From assembly GCF_001189235.2 (NCBI RefSeq), contig NZ_LFIP02000005.1, positions 124,001 through 188,000 on the forward strand: a DNA stretch of 64,000 nucleotides, read 5' to 3'. This DNA is from Bradyrhizobium embrapense. Lineage in GTDB: Bacteria > Pseudomonadota > Alphaproteobacteria > Rhizobiales > Xanthobacteraceae. Below, one piece after another: positions 8,761 through 18,143 of this stretch. The position numbers and the translations under genes are program-made. Each line of letters begins with the position of its first letter. Position 1 is the stretch's first letter. The notes beneath the pieces are model-generated. The model made no database searches. It saw only the letters and a program-made list of their open reading frames with translations, and was not told the origin of the DNA.

Positions 8761-9258
8761 TTAGGTCCGGGAGGGGAAGATGCCCTGCAATGCGATGCAG
8801 AAGTTCAGCGTGAGATAGGGCTGCATGTTCTCGTGGGGTTGCGAGCCACCGGCATTGCCGACGGTGCTCGGGTCCAGCGTCGTCAGATTGGCGGCAGCGG
8901 TGTAGAGATTGGCCGACGTCGCCATCAGATTGTTGGTGACCGCTGCGTTGTCGGCGCCGTTGGTTGTGCCCTGAAACGTGTGCGGATGCTGGGGCATCTC
9001 GGCGATCGATAGCGTGTGAGACGTTTCACCGCCGGTCTGCCCGATCGTGAATCCCGACCCCGCATGCAGCGGCACTTTGCCCTGCAGGTTGGGCAGCGCG
9101 AAATTCGTCTGGCCATTGCCGCCATAGGTCGTGCCGAGCAACGAGTACAGCGCCTGGTTCTGATTGATCGGCAGCAACTGGCCATTGCAAAAGGCCCAGC
9201 CTTTCGGCGCAAAGTTGAACGACATCATCCTGATTTCAGAGAGAAACGGTAGGGACAT
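8761..9258 (-). CDS. Tail-collar domain protein (microcystin-dependent protein type), copy 1
   Basis: First gene of the collar operon, 165 residues, with a strong ribosome site (GGAGG) before ATG 9258. It shows FLSEIRMMSFNFAPKGWAFC, then GTTYGGNGQTNFALPNLQGK and a C-terminal LNFCIALQGIFPSRT nearly identical to copy 3. The variable centre (about residues 75-130) is Ala/Asn/Thr-rich and is where the three copies differ most. The giant repeat protein gene ends 268 bp upstream on the same strand. Confidence 0.88.
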   Translation of the reverse strand: MSLPFLSEIRMMSFNFAPKGWAFCNGQLLPINQNQALYSLLGTTYGGNGQTNFALPNLQGKVPLHAGSGFTIGQTGGETSHTLSIAEMPQHPHTFQGTTNGADNAAVTNNLMATSANLYTAAANLTTLDPSTVGNAGGSQPHENMQPYLTLNFCIALQGIFPSRT

Positions 9259-9526
9259 CGATCCTCCGTCAGACGATCCGTCTCGTCAGTGACTCAATTA
9301 CCGAAAATGCAAGGCAAATGCGGTCGCGCGACAACGCGTGCACGATAGTGTGTTTTGCGCCAAGTGCAACCTAAACGATTGTCCGAGTTTTGTGATTTTT
9401 GTTCGAGCGCATGACGCGCGGATGTCGTTGCGATGACGTGGCGCTTCGCGACGACGATTGCCGCGATGCGGCGCGACCGAATCGAAACGCCTGCCGGATC
9501 GTTCCGGAACCTGTTGCTACCCTCGA

Positions 9527-12500
9527 TCAAACCACCAGATCGTGATGGGTCTGGAGATGATCGATCAGGTTGCCACCCATCGCGGCATAGGTCATTTCGT
9601 GACCGGCCCACCATGGGGTCGCGGCACTGGAATGCCCGCCGAACAGATCGGACAAGGCCTGAGTGTTCGCCGTCAGGTCCGTATGGCTTGTGTTGGTCTG
9701 CGACTGCGTCTGGGTCAATGACGAGAAGTCGAAGCTGTCGCCGCTGGTCACCTTGGGCGTACCGGTGGTCTGCGAAGTAGTGGTTTGCTGGTTCGAGGTA
9801 GAGGTGCCTTGCATGGGCATCGCCTTTTGCAGGGCCGTATTGGATTGGGCGACATCCGATGCAGTGGCAAGCCGGCGCTCACCGTCGGCGAGGCCGATGT
9901 ACATCAGGCTGTTGGCGTCGGATGGCGAAACGGAGTCGGGGAGGCCGAGCACGTGACCCAGTTCGTGGACCACGGTGGTCAGCAGATCGAGATGACCCGC
10001 AGCCGCCTTCGACGGATCGGTCAGGAGATCGGTGCCGGCGGCGTTGAGGGCGTTGGTGAATTCGAGATTGTCCGACAGGGTAGGGTCGATGAACCAGCCG
10101 TGGCCGGCGGCATCGGTGTCGATCGTGATCTGCAGGCCGCCTTCCTGACCGACAATCTGGCCGGCGAGATCGGCAACGCTGAAGGATGCAGCATGCAGCA
10201 GGGCGAGCTGCGTCGCGTTGGCGCCCACGCTTGCCCATTCTGCGATCGCCGCCGACACCACCGAACTGAGTTCGGCCTGTGTCAGGTGCATCTCACCTGT
10301 GCTCGGAGTCGGTGCCTGAACGCCGCCCGCTTCGGCGAGCAATGGTGCGACCACCGCGGGAAGCGTCGGCAGCGTGCTGACCAGCGTCGTCGTGCCGTTG
10401 CCGCCAGTGGTGTCGACAGTGATGCCGCCCGTGGTGCTGGTGTTGTCGTCGGTGATGACGCCTGCGGCGGTGCCCGATGTCGAGCCGTTCTTCGAGAGGT
10501 TCAGATGGGTGCTGGCGTTGAAGTTGCTCAACTCGACGTCGGTGGCGTAGAGCGTGCTATGGTTCAGCGTATTCTTGCTGCCCGTGCCGCCCCCACCCAT
10601 GCCGATGACGATATTCATCGTGCTGGTGTCGGTCGCCGTCGCGCCGTTCTCGACATCGAGGGCCGCGAACGGACTGTTGGAGGTCGGCGACGATACCGAG
10701 TTGCCGTAGAGCGTGGCGTTGAGGGTCGAGCTGCCGTCGTTGTTCTGCAGCGCGATGCCGGCGTCGCCGACGCCGGTGATCGTGTTGTTCTGGATCAGCG
10801 TCGTCAGACTGCCGGCGCCCGCGTCGCGGACGAAGATGCCGTCGGAGTTGGATCCCGCCTTGGCCGGGCCGATATCGTTGCTGGCGATGGTGCCGGACAT
10901 GGTGCCGTTGTCCTGGCCCTTCGCCACGAAAATGCCGACCGTGTCGAAGGCGTTGGCGCCGCCGTCGGTCAGGATGTTGTGCGAGATGTCGAACGTGGTG
11001 GTCGCGGCGGAGACATTGCCGCCGGATCCGCTCCTGATGTCGACTGCCGTGCCGCCGCCGGGAACGATCGCCTCGCCGTTGTGGAAGGTGTTGCTCCGCA
11101 CCACGGCGTCCATCGACGAATTGTTGTTGGCGGCGAACGCGATGAAGTCGGACCGCGTGCCGGAAAACGTGCTGTTGGTCACGGTGTAGTTGGCGGTCGC
11201 GGAGTTGTAGACTTGGCCGAGAACGTTGTCGTTGCCGCTCGAGCCGATCAGGCCGAACGTGTCGCTGTCCATGGTCAGGCGATTCAACGTGCCGCTGGTG
11301 TTGTAGAGATCGACATTCTGGGTGAAGCCGCCCGAAATGCTCGATCCCGTAATCGACGCAGTGCCGAGCAGATTGTCGAACCGGATGCTGCTTTCCTCGC
11401 GGTCGCCGGCATTGGTGGTGCCGTTGGTGCCGCTGATCGCGCTGTTGGCGAGCGTGAAATTGGTGACTCCATTGCCGTAGATCGCGAAGTTGCTGAAGTC
11501 GTGCAGCGCCATGTCAGTCAGCGACACGTTGGCGGTGTTGTGGAGGAAAATGCCGGTGCCGCCATCGCCCGACGTGGTTTGCCCGCCGGCGTCGGTACCG
11601 CTCAGGATATCGCCGCCGGTCTTGTTGTTGATCGTGCCACCGGATCCCGCGGAGCCGGTCCCGGTGACCGTGAGCCCGCCGGCCGTTCCCGTCGTGTCGA
11701 GAATGATGCCTGCATTGCCCGACGAGCCTGTCGCCGAAATGCTCTTGAAAGTGAGACTGCCGGTGCCGATGTTGGTGTGCTCGACATCGAGGGCGGTGCC
11801 GGTCGTCGACGTGATGGTGTTGTTGCTGCCGGTAACGGTGATGGTGCCGCCATGGGTGAAGCTCAAGCCGGCGCCACTGGCCGTCTTGATCACGATGTCG
11901 GACATCGTGACGGTGCCGACATTGTTGCCGTCGTCGCTGATGCCGATACCGGTCGAGGCCGAAGTATCGATGCTGACGCCGGTGATCGTGTGACCCGTGG
12001 TGCCGAGCAGGTCGATGCCGTTGTCGGCGCCGGTGACATGGATCACCGGATCGGTGCCCGAGCCGACATTCGCGGTGACCAGCTGGTTGGTCACCGGATT
12101 GGTGAACGTCAGGGTATGGCTGCCGCCGATCAGGTTGACGCCGTTGGCCAGATTGATGCCGTTGGCTTCGCTATAGGTGCCGGTGCCGTGCTCGAGTACG
12201 ACATAGTCGCCGGAGCCGGCCGGATTCGCCGCGTTGAAGGCGGCGATCGAGGTGTACGGATCGGCCTGGGTGCCGAGGTTGTGGCTGCTCGTTGCCGAAT
12301 TGTCGATGTAGAACACCTGCGGCACGACGCCGACGTGAAAGCTCTGCGGCCCCGACGAGAGCGGCCCGCCGCTGCCGGTATGGCCATTGTCGTTGATGTT
12401 CAGGGAAACCGTGTCGCTGCCGGTGAAACCGTCGTCGCTGTTGTAGGTCAGCGTCGCCAGCGCGGTGTTGAGCTGCGCGATCGTCCCCGTCAGGGTGACG

Positions 12501-15500
12501 GTATGGGAGCCGTTGTTGGTGAAACCCGCAAGTCCGGTGGTATCGAACGACAGCGCGCCGCGGTTCGAAGTGATCGTTGCGGTTTCGTTGCCGCCTGCAG
12601 AATCGATGTCGGCGACCGAGAGCCCCGATATCGCGAGGTTGGTGTGCGAAAAAGCCGTCCCGACCGATGAATCCGAAGGCACCGTCGCGGTCGGCGGATC
12701 GTCGATTGCGGTAACGGTCTGGGTTGCGGATGCCGACCCGGTGTCGTTGCCGCCGTTCGCGGTGCCGCCGTCGTCGACGGCGGTCACGGTATAGGTGCGC
12801 GCCGTGGTGTCGGGGGGCTCGCCGGTGTTGTTGAACTGGACCGCGTCGAGCACCGCGTTGTAGTGCGCGATCGTGTCGGTCCCGGTCAGGGTGACGGTTT
12901 CGGTGGTAGCCGTGCTGGTGATGTCGAAGTGAATTTTGCCGATGTCACCGCTGGTGCCGGCGTGACCTGCGATCGACAGCGCGTCCGACGGCTTGAGGTC
13001 GGTCAGCTCGAAGGTCGCGCTGATCAGGTTGGTGCTGTCGACGTCGGTGATCGTGAGGTTCGGGGCGATCGTGACCGGGACCGAATTCGCCGGCGGCGTG
13101 CCGACCGGCGGCTCGCTGAAGTTGGTGATGGCGCCAATTGTCACCACCGGCGGGTTGTTGACCGGGGTGACGTCGATGGTGTCGGTCGCAGGCGTGCCGT
13201 CGAGAGTCCCGTCATTGGCGGTGATGGTCACCGTGCGGGTCAGGCCGGACGGGTTGTTGCTGGAGTTGAAGTAAGTGATCGAATCCAGCGCGGTCTGGAA
13301 GTCGGCGACCGTGGAGCCGGCGGTGCCGATCAGGGTCAACTCACCGTGCAAGGCGTCCCATGCGCCGACGATGTGCGCGGTGTTGACGAAAGCGAGTATA
13401 TCCTGGCCGTTGAAATAGTTGCCGGTGATCTGCACCGTCACATGATCGAGCGTTGCGCTGTCGGCATCGGTGACCGTCAGCGCCGGATCGAATGCGGTGG
13501 CGGCCTGCCCTTCGATGTAGTTCAGGATATGGCCGCCGGTCACGACGGGCGGAGCGTCCGGAGGGGCCACGGTCTCGGTGTTTGACGTGCCGGTGACGCC
13601 GGCACTGACCGTGTCGGTCGCGGTGATGGTCTGGCTTCCGGCGGTCTCGAACTTCTCGGTGAAGGTGCCGATGCCGCCGGTCAGCGTCGCGTCGGACGGC
13701 AGCACGGCGGTGGGATCGCTCGATGTAAAGTGCACGGTGCCGGTGTAGCCGGTGGCGATGTTGCCATGGGCATCGAGCGCCGTGACGGTGACCGATCCCG
13801 CAACGTCGGCGCGGCCGTTGGCCGGGATGCTTACCGCAAAATGGGTGGCTGGGCCGGGCGCGACGTTTTCGGCATTCGACGTGCCGGTGACGGCGCTGAC
13901 CGTGTCGGTGGCGGTGATGGTCTGGCTGCCGGAGGTATCGAAGGTCTCGTTGAAGGTCCCGGTGCCATTGGTCAACGTCATGTCGGCCGGCAGCACGGCG
14001 CTGCCGTCGGTCGATGTGAAGTGCACGGTTCCAGTGTAGCCGAGGACGACGTTGCCAAAGGCATCGAGCGCGGTCACGGTGCCTGAACCTGGGGTGCCGG
14101 CTGAGCCGCTGCCCGGGATGCTGACTGCAAAATGCGTGGCGGCGGCCGCCGTCACGGCTTCGGCATTCGAGGTGCCGGTAATCGTGCTCGTCGCCGTGTC
14201 GGTCGCGGTGATGGTCTGGCTTCCGGCGGTGTCGAGCGTCTCGCTGAAGGTGGCGGTGCCGTTGGTCAGCGTCATGTCGGCCGGCAGAACCGCATGGCCG
14301 TCGGTCGACGTGAAGTGCACGGTTCCGGTGTAACCGGTGACGACGTTGCCGAAGGCGTCGAGCGCGGTCACGGTGCCCGAACCTGCGATTCCCGCCGTGC
14401 TGCTGCCCGGAATGCTGATCGAGAAATGCGTGACGGGACCCGGCGTCACGGTCTCCGCATTCGAGGTGCTGGTGATGGCGCTGACCGTGTCCGTGGCCGT
14501 GATGGTCTGGCTGCCGACCGTCTCGAATGTTTCGCTGAAGCTGCCGGTGCCGTTGGTCAGCGTCATGTCGGCGGGCAGCACGGCATGACCATCGCTCGAT
14601 GTGAAGTGCACGGTGCCCGAATAGCCCGTGGCGACGTTGCCGAAGGCATCGAATGCGGTGACGGTGACCAAACCTGGTGTCCCCGCGGCTCCGCTCGCCG
14701 GAATGCTGACCACAAGATGCGTAGCGGTGCCGCCCGCAACGGCTTCGGCGTTCGATGAGCCGGCGATGGCGGGGGTGACCAGGTCGTTCGCGGTGATGGT
14801 CTGGTTGCCGGCGGTCTTAAATGTTTCGCTGAAGGTGCCGGTGCCGTTGGTCAACGTCATGTCGGCCGGCAGCGTGGCGCTGCCGTCGCTCGACGAGAAA
14901 TGCACCGTGCCGATGTAGCCGGTGGCGACGTTGTTGAAGGCATCGAGCGCGGTGACCGTGAACGAGCCTGGTGTTCCCGCCGTGCCATTGGCCGGAAGGC
15001 TCACCGCGAAGTGCGTGGCGGCGCCGGGCGTGACGGCTTGGGCATTCGACGTGCCGGTGATGCCGGTCACCGTGTCGGTCGCGGTGATGGTCTGGCTGCC
15101 GGCGGTGTCGAGGGTTTCGCTGAAGCTGCCGGTGCCGTTGGTCAACGTCACGTCGGCCGGCAGCGCGGCGTGGCTGTCGGTTGACCTGAAGTGGACCGTG
15201 CCCGCGTAATTGGTGACGACGTGGTTCAAGGCGTCGAGCGCGGTGACGGTGACCGTGCCCGGCGTCCCCGCTGCGCCGTTGGCCGGAATGCTCACGGCAA
15301 AGTGAGTTGCCGCACCCAAGGTCACATCGATCGAGAAGGTCTGCGAACTACTCAAGGTGCCGTCGCTCGCGGTCGCGGTGACGGTATAGGCGTGACCCGG
15401 CGCGGTGACGTAGTTGATCTTGCTGGGATCGGCGACGGTGATGACACCTGTCGTGGCATTGATCGTGAAGCCTCCGCCCGAACTGTCGCCAGTCAGGCTG

Positions 15501-16099
15501 TAGGTCACCGGATTCATGTCGGCCGAGGTCGCGGTGATGCCCACGGCCGTGCCGGCCGCCGCGCCTTCCGCGACCTTGTTGGCCGCCGCATTGCTGTCGA
15601 CCGGTGTGGACGGCGCAACGTCGGTGACCGCGATGGCAAAACTCTGCGCGCTCGTCGCGATGCCGTCGCTCGCCTGAACCGTGATGGTGTAGGCATGGCC
15701 AGGGCTGGTCACGTAATTGATCTTGGTGGGATCGGCGACCGTCACCACGCCGGTGTTCGGATCGATCTTGAATCCACCGCCGGAGCTGTCGCCGATCAGC
15801 GAATAGGTGACGGCATGGCCGCTGCTGCTGGTGGCCAGCGCCGTGATGTTGACGAGCGTGTTGGCCGCGGCGCCCTCGATGACCGTGTTATTTCCCGCAT
15901 TGGCGTCGATCGGAGCCGACAGCTGGTCGGTGACCGGGGGCCACAGCGTGCCGGGAGGGCAGCCGAGGTACAGATATTGCAGACCATACGTGTCGGCGAA
16001 CGCCTGGGCGGCCGCGTCGAGGACGATATGACCGGTCGAATCAAGCTGAAGTTCGGGGCGCGTTAAACCACCGATTGTATAAGCAGGTATGGTCGTCAT
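9527..16099 (-). CDS. Giant repeat surface protein with cadherin-like, Ig-like, beta-helix and metzincin-like domains
   Basis: Protein of 2190 residues, probably secreted or surface-bound. In order: a unique N-terminal stretch (1-60) without a Sec signal; two cadherin-like repeats (about 62-260, each with VTYSL-GDSSGGGF); six 97-residue Ig-like repeats (about 262-844, consensus TVTALDAFGN..GTVHF); three further Ig/VCBS-like domains (845-1240); a Gly/Asn/Thr-rich right-handed beta-helix region (about 1245-1900); a protease-like domain (about 1935-2090); and a Gln/Thr/Ser-rich tail. The protease carries HELGHVLGLPD (codons 9967 down to 9935) and a Met-turn-like SLMY, as in metzincins. GGGAG precedes ATG 16099. 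The absence of a signal peptide suggests type I export, but no RTX repeats or exporter genes are beside it. Confidence 0.88.
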   Translation of the reverse strand: MTTIPAYTIGGLTRPELQLDSTGHIVLDAAAQAFADTYGLQYLYLGCPPGTLWPPVTDQLSAPIDANAGNNTVIEGAAANTLVNITALATSSSGHAVTYSLIGDSSGGGFKIDPNTGVVTVADPTKINYVTSPGHAYTITVQASDGIATSAQSFAIAVTDVAPSTPVDSNAAANKVAEGAAAGTAVGITATSADMNPVTYSLTGDSSGGGFTINATTGVITVADPSKINYVTAPGHAYTVTATASDGTLSSSQTFSIDVTLGAATHFAVSIPANGAAGTPGTVTVTALDALNHVVTNYAGTVHFRSTDSHAALPADVTLTNGTGSFSETLDTAGSQTITATDTVTGITGTSNAQAVTPGAATHFAVSLPANGTAGTPGSFTVTALDAFNNVATGYIGTVHFSSSDGSATLPADMTLTNGTGTFSETFKTAGNQTITANDLVTPAIAGSSNAEAVAGGTATHLVVSIPASGAAGTPGLVTVTAFDAFGNVATGYSGTVHFTSSDGHAVLPADMTLTNGTGSFSETFETVGSQTITATDTVSAITSTSNAETVTPGPVTHFSISIPGSSTAGIAGSGTVTALDAFGNVVTGYTGTVHFTSTDGHAVLPADMTLTNGTATFSETLDTAGSQTITATDTATSTITGTSNAEAVTAAAATHFAVSIPGSGSAGTPGSGTVTALDAFGNVVLGYTGTVHFTSTDGSAVLPADMTLTNGTGTFNETFDTSGSQTITATDTVSAVTGTSNAENVAPGPATHFAVSIPANGRADVAGSVTVTALDAHGNIATGYTGTVHFTSSDPTAVLPSDATLTGGIGTFTEKFETAGSQTITATDTVSAGVTGTSNTETVAPPDAPPVVTGGHILNYIEGQAATAFDPALTVTDADSATLDHVTVQITGNYFNGQDILAFVNTAHIVGAWDALHGELTLIGTAGSTVADFQTALDSITYFNSSNNPSGLTRTVTITANDGTLDGTPATDTIDVTPVNNPPVVTIGAITNFSEPPVGTPPANSVPVTIAPNLTITDVDSTNLISATFELTDLKPSDALSIAGHAGTSGDIGKIHFDITSTATTETVTLTGTDTIAHYNAVLDAVQFNNTGEPPDTTARTYTVTAVDDGGTANGGNDTGSASATQTVTAIDDPPTATVPSDSSVGTAFSHTNLAISGLSVADIDSAGGNETATITSNRGALSFDTTGLAGFTNNGSHTVTLTGTIAQLNTALATLTYNSDDGFTGSDTVSLNINDNGHTGSGGPLSSGPQSFHVGVVPQVFYIDNSATSSHNLGTQADPYTSIAAFNAANPAGSGDYVVLEHGTGTYSEANGINLANGVNLIGGSHTLTFTNPVTNQLVTANVGSGTDPVIHVTGADNGIDLLGTTGHTITGVSIDTSASTGIGISDDGNNVGTVTMSDIVIKTASGAGLSFTHGGTITVTGSNNTITSTTGTALDVEHTNIGTGSLTFKSISATGSSGNAGIILDTTGTAGGLTVTGTGSAGSGGTINNKTGGDILSGTDAGGQTTSGDGGTGIFLHNTANVSLTDMALHDFSNFAIYGNGVTNFTLANSAISGTNGTTNAGDREESSIRFDNLLGTASITGSSISGGFTQNVDLYNTSGTLNRLTMDSDTFGLIGSSGNDNVLGQVYNSATANYTVTNSTFSGTRSDFIAFAANNNSSMDAVVRSNTFHNGEAIVPGGGTAVDIRSGSGGNVSAATTTFDISHNILTDGGANAFDTVGIFVAKGQDNGTMSGTIASNDIGPAKAGSNSDGIFVRDAGAGSLTTLIQNNTITGVGDAGIALQNNDGSSTLNATLYGNSVSSPTSNSPFAALDVENGATATDTSTMNIVIGMGGGGTGSKNTLNHSTLYATDVELSNFNASTHLNLSKNGSTSGTAAGVITDDNTSTTGGITVDTTGGNGTTTLVSTLPTLPAVVAPLLAEAGGVQAPTPSTGEMHLTQAELSSVVSAAIAEWASVGANATQLALLHAASFSVADLAGQIVGQEGGLQITIDTDAAGHGWFIDPTLSDNLEFTNALNAAGTDLLTDPSKAAAGHLDLLTTVVHELGHVLGLPDSVSPSDANSLMYIGLADGERRLATASDVAQSNTALQKAMPMQGTSTSNQQTTTSQTTGTPKVTSGDSFDFSSLTQTQSQTNTSHTDLTANTQALSDLFGGHSSAATPWWAGHEMTYAAMGGNLIDHLQTHHDLVV
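13568..15316 (-). repeat. Six tandem 291-bp in-gene repeats
   Basis: Six consecutive units of about 97 codons in the giant gene. Each begins ATHFAVSIP, runs through TVTALDAFGN, GTVHFTS, LPADMTLTNGTG and SQTITATDT, and ends TSNAE-V. Units are close enough at DNA level to recombine, so copy number may vary between strains and may be collapsed in short-read assemblies. Confidence 0.85.
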
Positions 16100-16865
16100 G
16101 AGCACTCCCGCGATCGGCGTGGAAGCCGATCAATATCTACGATTGTTGGGGACGATGAGGTGTGAAGCCGTTCACACGTTGAAGTTGACTGCTCGCGATC
16201 GGCGATCGCGCCAAGCCGCCTGCAATTCGAGAAAGCCGCGATCTCAGCGCAGCCGTGGCTTCAGCAAGGTCAAATGCGCTTGCCATTGACGTAGTCGCTT
16301 TCACACACTCGCGCCGCGACAAAACACCATGAATATTCGAGAAAAAAGCGGCCGGCCAACAATATTCATGCTTTGGCAACCATGACCGTATTGGCGATGC
16401 TTCCGAGTGTCAATGTGTGTGCGAATGACAACCGATGCCGCCAACGGCGATTCCGCCGTGCAGCGAGAGGTAGAGTGCGGGAACCTGGTTAACCCTGGCT
16501 GCTGTGGGCCGCAGGTGTCCGTGCCAAAATTGGACTCCGGTGCGATGTAACGAATCTGTGAAGCAAGCTCGCGTTGTGATTGATTCGGGGCGGGCCGTCT
16601 GTGACCTAGCCGCTCCGATAGGCCAGCCAAACTGCCCCTTTTCGTCGTCACGGTTTCGCGAGCGTGTCGTAAGGCTTTCAGACTACGAAACTATTCGCTT
16701 GATCCGGCGGCCATCTTGAACAGACTGGGGTGCGGCTACATCTGTGACGTCCGCTGCCGCGACATTGCGGTGGTCCATCCGTGTTGAATCACCGCAATTT
16801 CAGTTGCGACTTTGGTAGGCCTGATTTGGTCGGCGTGCTTCGTGGTCTTTTTGGGGGAGAGCGAA
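16100..16865. other. Long divergent intergenic region without a convincing gene
   Basis: This 766-base stretch separates the giant gene (minus) from the efflux adaptor (plus). It is less GC-rich than its surroundings, with runs such as GAGAAAAAAG near 16340. Open frames of 80-116 codons on the minus strand have no ribosome site and no recognisable content. It should hold both promoters. I cannot fix their boxes, and no regulator gene (TetR or LysR type) for the pump is present. Confidence 0.5.
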
Positions 16866-18143
16866 TTGAGTTCGATTGACAGAACGGAGCGTCCGGCTCC
16901 GGTGAACGGTGCCGAGTCGCGTTCGCTTCGCCGCCAGGGATTCGTCAGGGCGTGCCGGCGCGGCCTCGCGCCGATCGGGCTGTTGGCCGTGCTGGCGCTC
17001 GGCGGCTGCGACGACAAGACTGCGCAATCGCAGGCCGCGCCGCCGGCACCGCCCGTGACCGTCGCGCAGCCGGTCAAGCGCACCGTCACCGATTGGGACG
17101 AATTCACCGGCCGCTTCGAGGCGATCGAGGAGGTCCAGGTCCGCGCCCGCGTCGGCGGCTTCGTCAACAGTGTCGAGTTCAAGGATGGTGCGATCGTCCA
17201 TGCCGGCGATCTGCTCTACATCATCGATCCGCGGCCGTTCGAGGCGGTCGTGCTGCAGGCCGAAGGTCAGCTCGCCGACGCGCGGGCCAAGGGCGAGCTT
17301 GCCAAGCGGGATCTCGAGCGCGGGCTCAACCTGGTGCAGACCAGCGCGGTCTCCGAGCAGGTCGTCGATCAGCGCCGCCAGGCGTTGCAGGCGGCGCGCG
17401 CCGCCGAGACCCAGGCCGAGGGCACGCTGAAGGCCGCCCAGCTCAACGTCGAATTCACCCACGTGCTGGCGCCGATCACCGGCCGCGTCAGCCGGCATCT
17501 GGTGACCCCCGGCAATCTGGTGCAGGGCAGCGAGGGCGGTGCGACGCTCTTGACCTCGATCGTGTCGCTCGATCCGATCTACATCTATTTCGACGTCGAC
17601 GAGGCGACCTATCAGCGCAACAGCAAGCTGTGGTTCGAAGGCCGGCGGCCGAGCTCGCGGGATACCGCGAACCCGGTGCAGGTGACGCTGACCGGCGAGA
17701 CCAAGCCCTCGCATGAGGGCAAGATGGACTTCCTCGACAACCGCCTCGACGTCTCCACCGCGACGCTGCGCAGCCGCGCGGTGATTCCGAACAAGGATCT
17801 CTCGATCCTGCCCGGCCAGTTCGGCCGCGTCCGTCTTATCGGCTCCTCGCCCTACGAGGCGCTGCTGATCCCGGATACCGCTGTTGCCACCGACCAGTCG
17901 CGCAAGATCGTGTTCGTGGTCAAGGACGACAACACGGTGGAAGCCCGAGCGGTCACGCTCGGGCCGCTGGATGAGGGCCTGCGCGTGATCCGCGAGGGGC
18001 TCAAGCCGGAGGACCATGTGATCGTCGACGGCCTGCAGCGCGCCCGCGTCGGCGCCAAGGTGACGCCGAAAATGGCCCAGGCGCCCGCGGCAGACACCAA
18101 GCCCGCGGAAGCTGCCAAGCCGGCGGCAGGTGCCAAGCCATGA
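16866..18143 (+). CDS. RND efflux periplasmic adaptor (membrane fusion protein), lipoprotein
   Basis: AcrA/MexE-type adaptor of 425 residues that bridges the inner-membrane RND pump to an outer-membrane channel. A lipoprotein signal ends in the lipobox LGGC near residue 43. Then follow the biotinyl-lipoyl half-motif (VRARVGGFVNSVEFKDGAIV), a coiled-coil hairpin (about 120-190), the second lipoyl half (APITGRVSRHLVTPGNLV) and beta-barrel and membrane-proximal domains. The C-terminus is Ala/Pro/Lys-rich. The start is TTG 16866, 7 bases after GGGGGAG; the open frame reaches an earlier TTG at 16812 without a ribosome site. It overlaps the pump gene by ATGA. Confidence 0.92.
   Translation: MSSIDRTERPAPVNGAESRSLRRQGFVRACRRGLAPIGLLAVLALGGCDDKTAQSQAAPPAPPVTVAQPVKRTVTDWDEFTGRFEAIEEVQVRARVGGFVNSVEFKDGAIVHAGDLLYIIDPRPFEAVVLQAEGQLADARAKGELAKRDLERGLNLVQTSAVSEQVVDQRRQALQAARAAETQAEGTLKAAQLNVEFTHVLAPITGRVSRHLVTPGNLVQGSEGGATLLTSIVSLDPIYIYFDVDEATYQRNSKLWFEGRRPSSRDTANPVQVTLTGETKPSHEGKMDFLDNRLDVSTATLRSRAVIPNKDLSILPGQFGRVRLIGSSPYEALLIPDTAVATDQSRKIVFVVKDDNTVEARAVTLGPLDEGLRVIREGLKPEDHVIVDGLQRARVGAKVTPKMAQAPAADTKPAEAAKPAAGAKP

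Noticed and set aside
7708-9258. Prophage fragment
   Set aside because: Only collar-domain proteins are present, with no capsid, portal, terminase, integrase or attachment repeats nearby.
9785-12670. Open frame of 961 codons opposite the giant gene
   Set aside because: Periodic composition mirrors the repeats of the sense gene, the translation lacks any domain, and no ribosome site fits.
13568-15316. CRISPR array
   Set aside because: Units are 291 bp, protein-coding and without spacers, so these are domain repeats.
16137-16651. Small minus-strand genes upstream of the giant gene
   Set aside because: Two overlapping frames of 80 and 116 codons show no ribosome site and no family resemblance.
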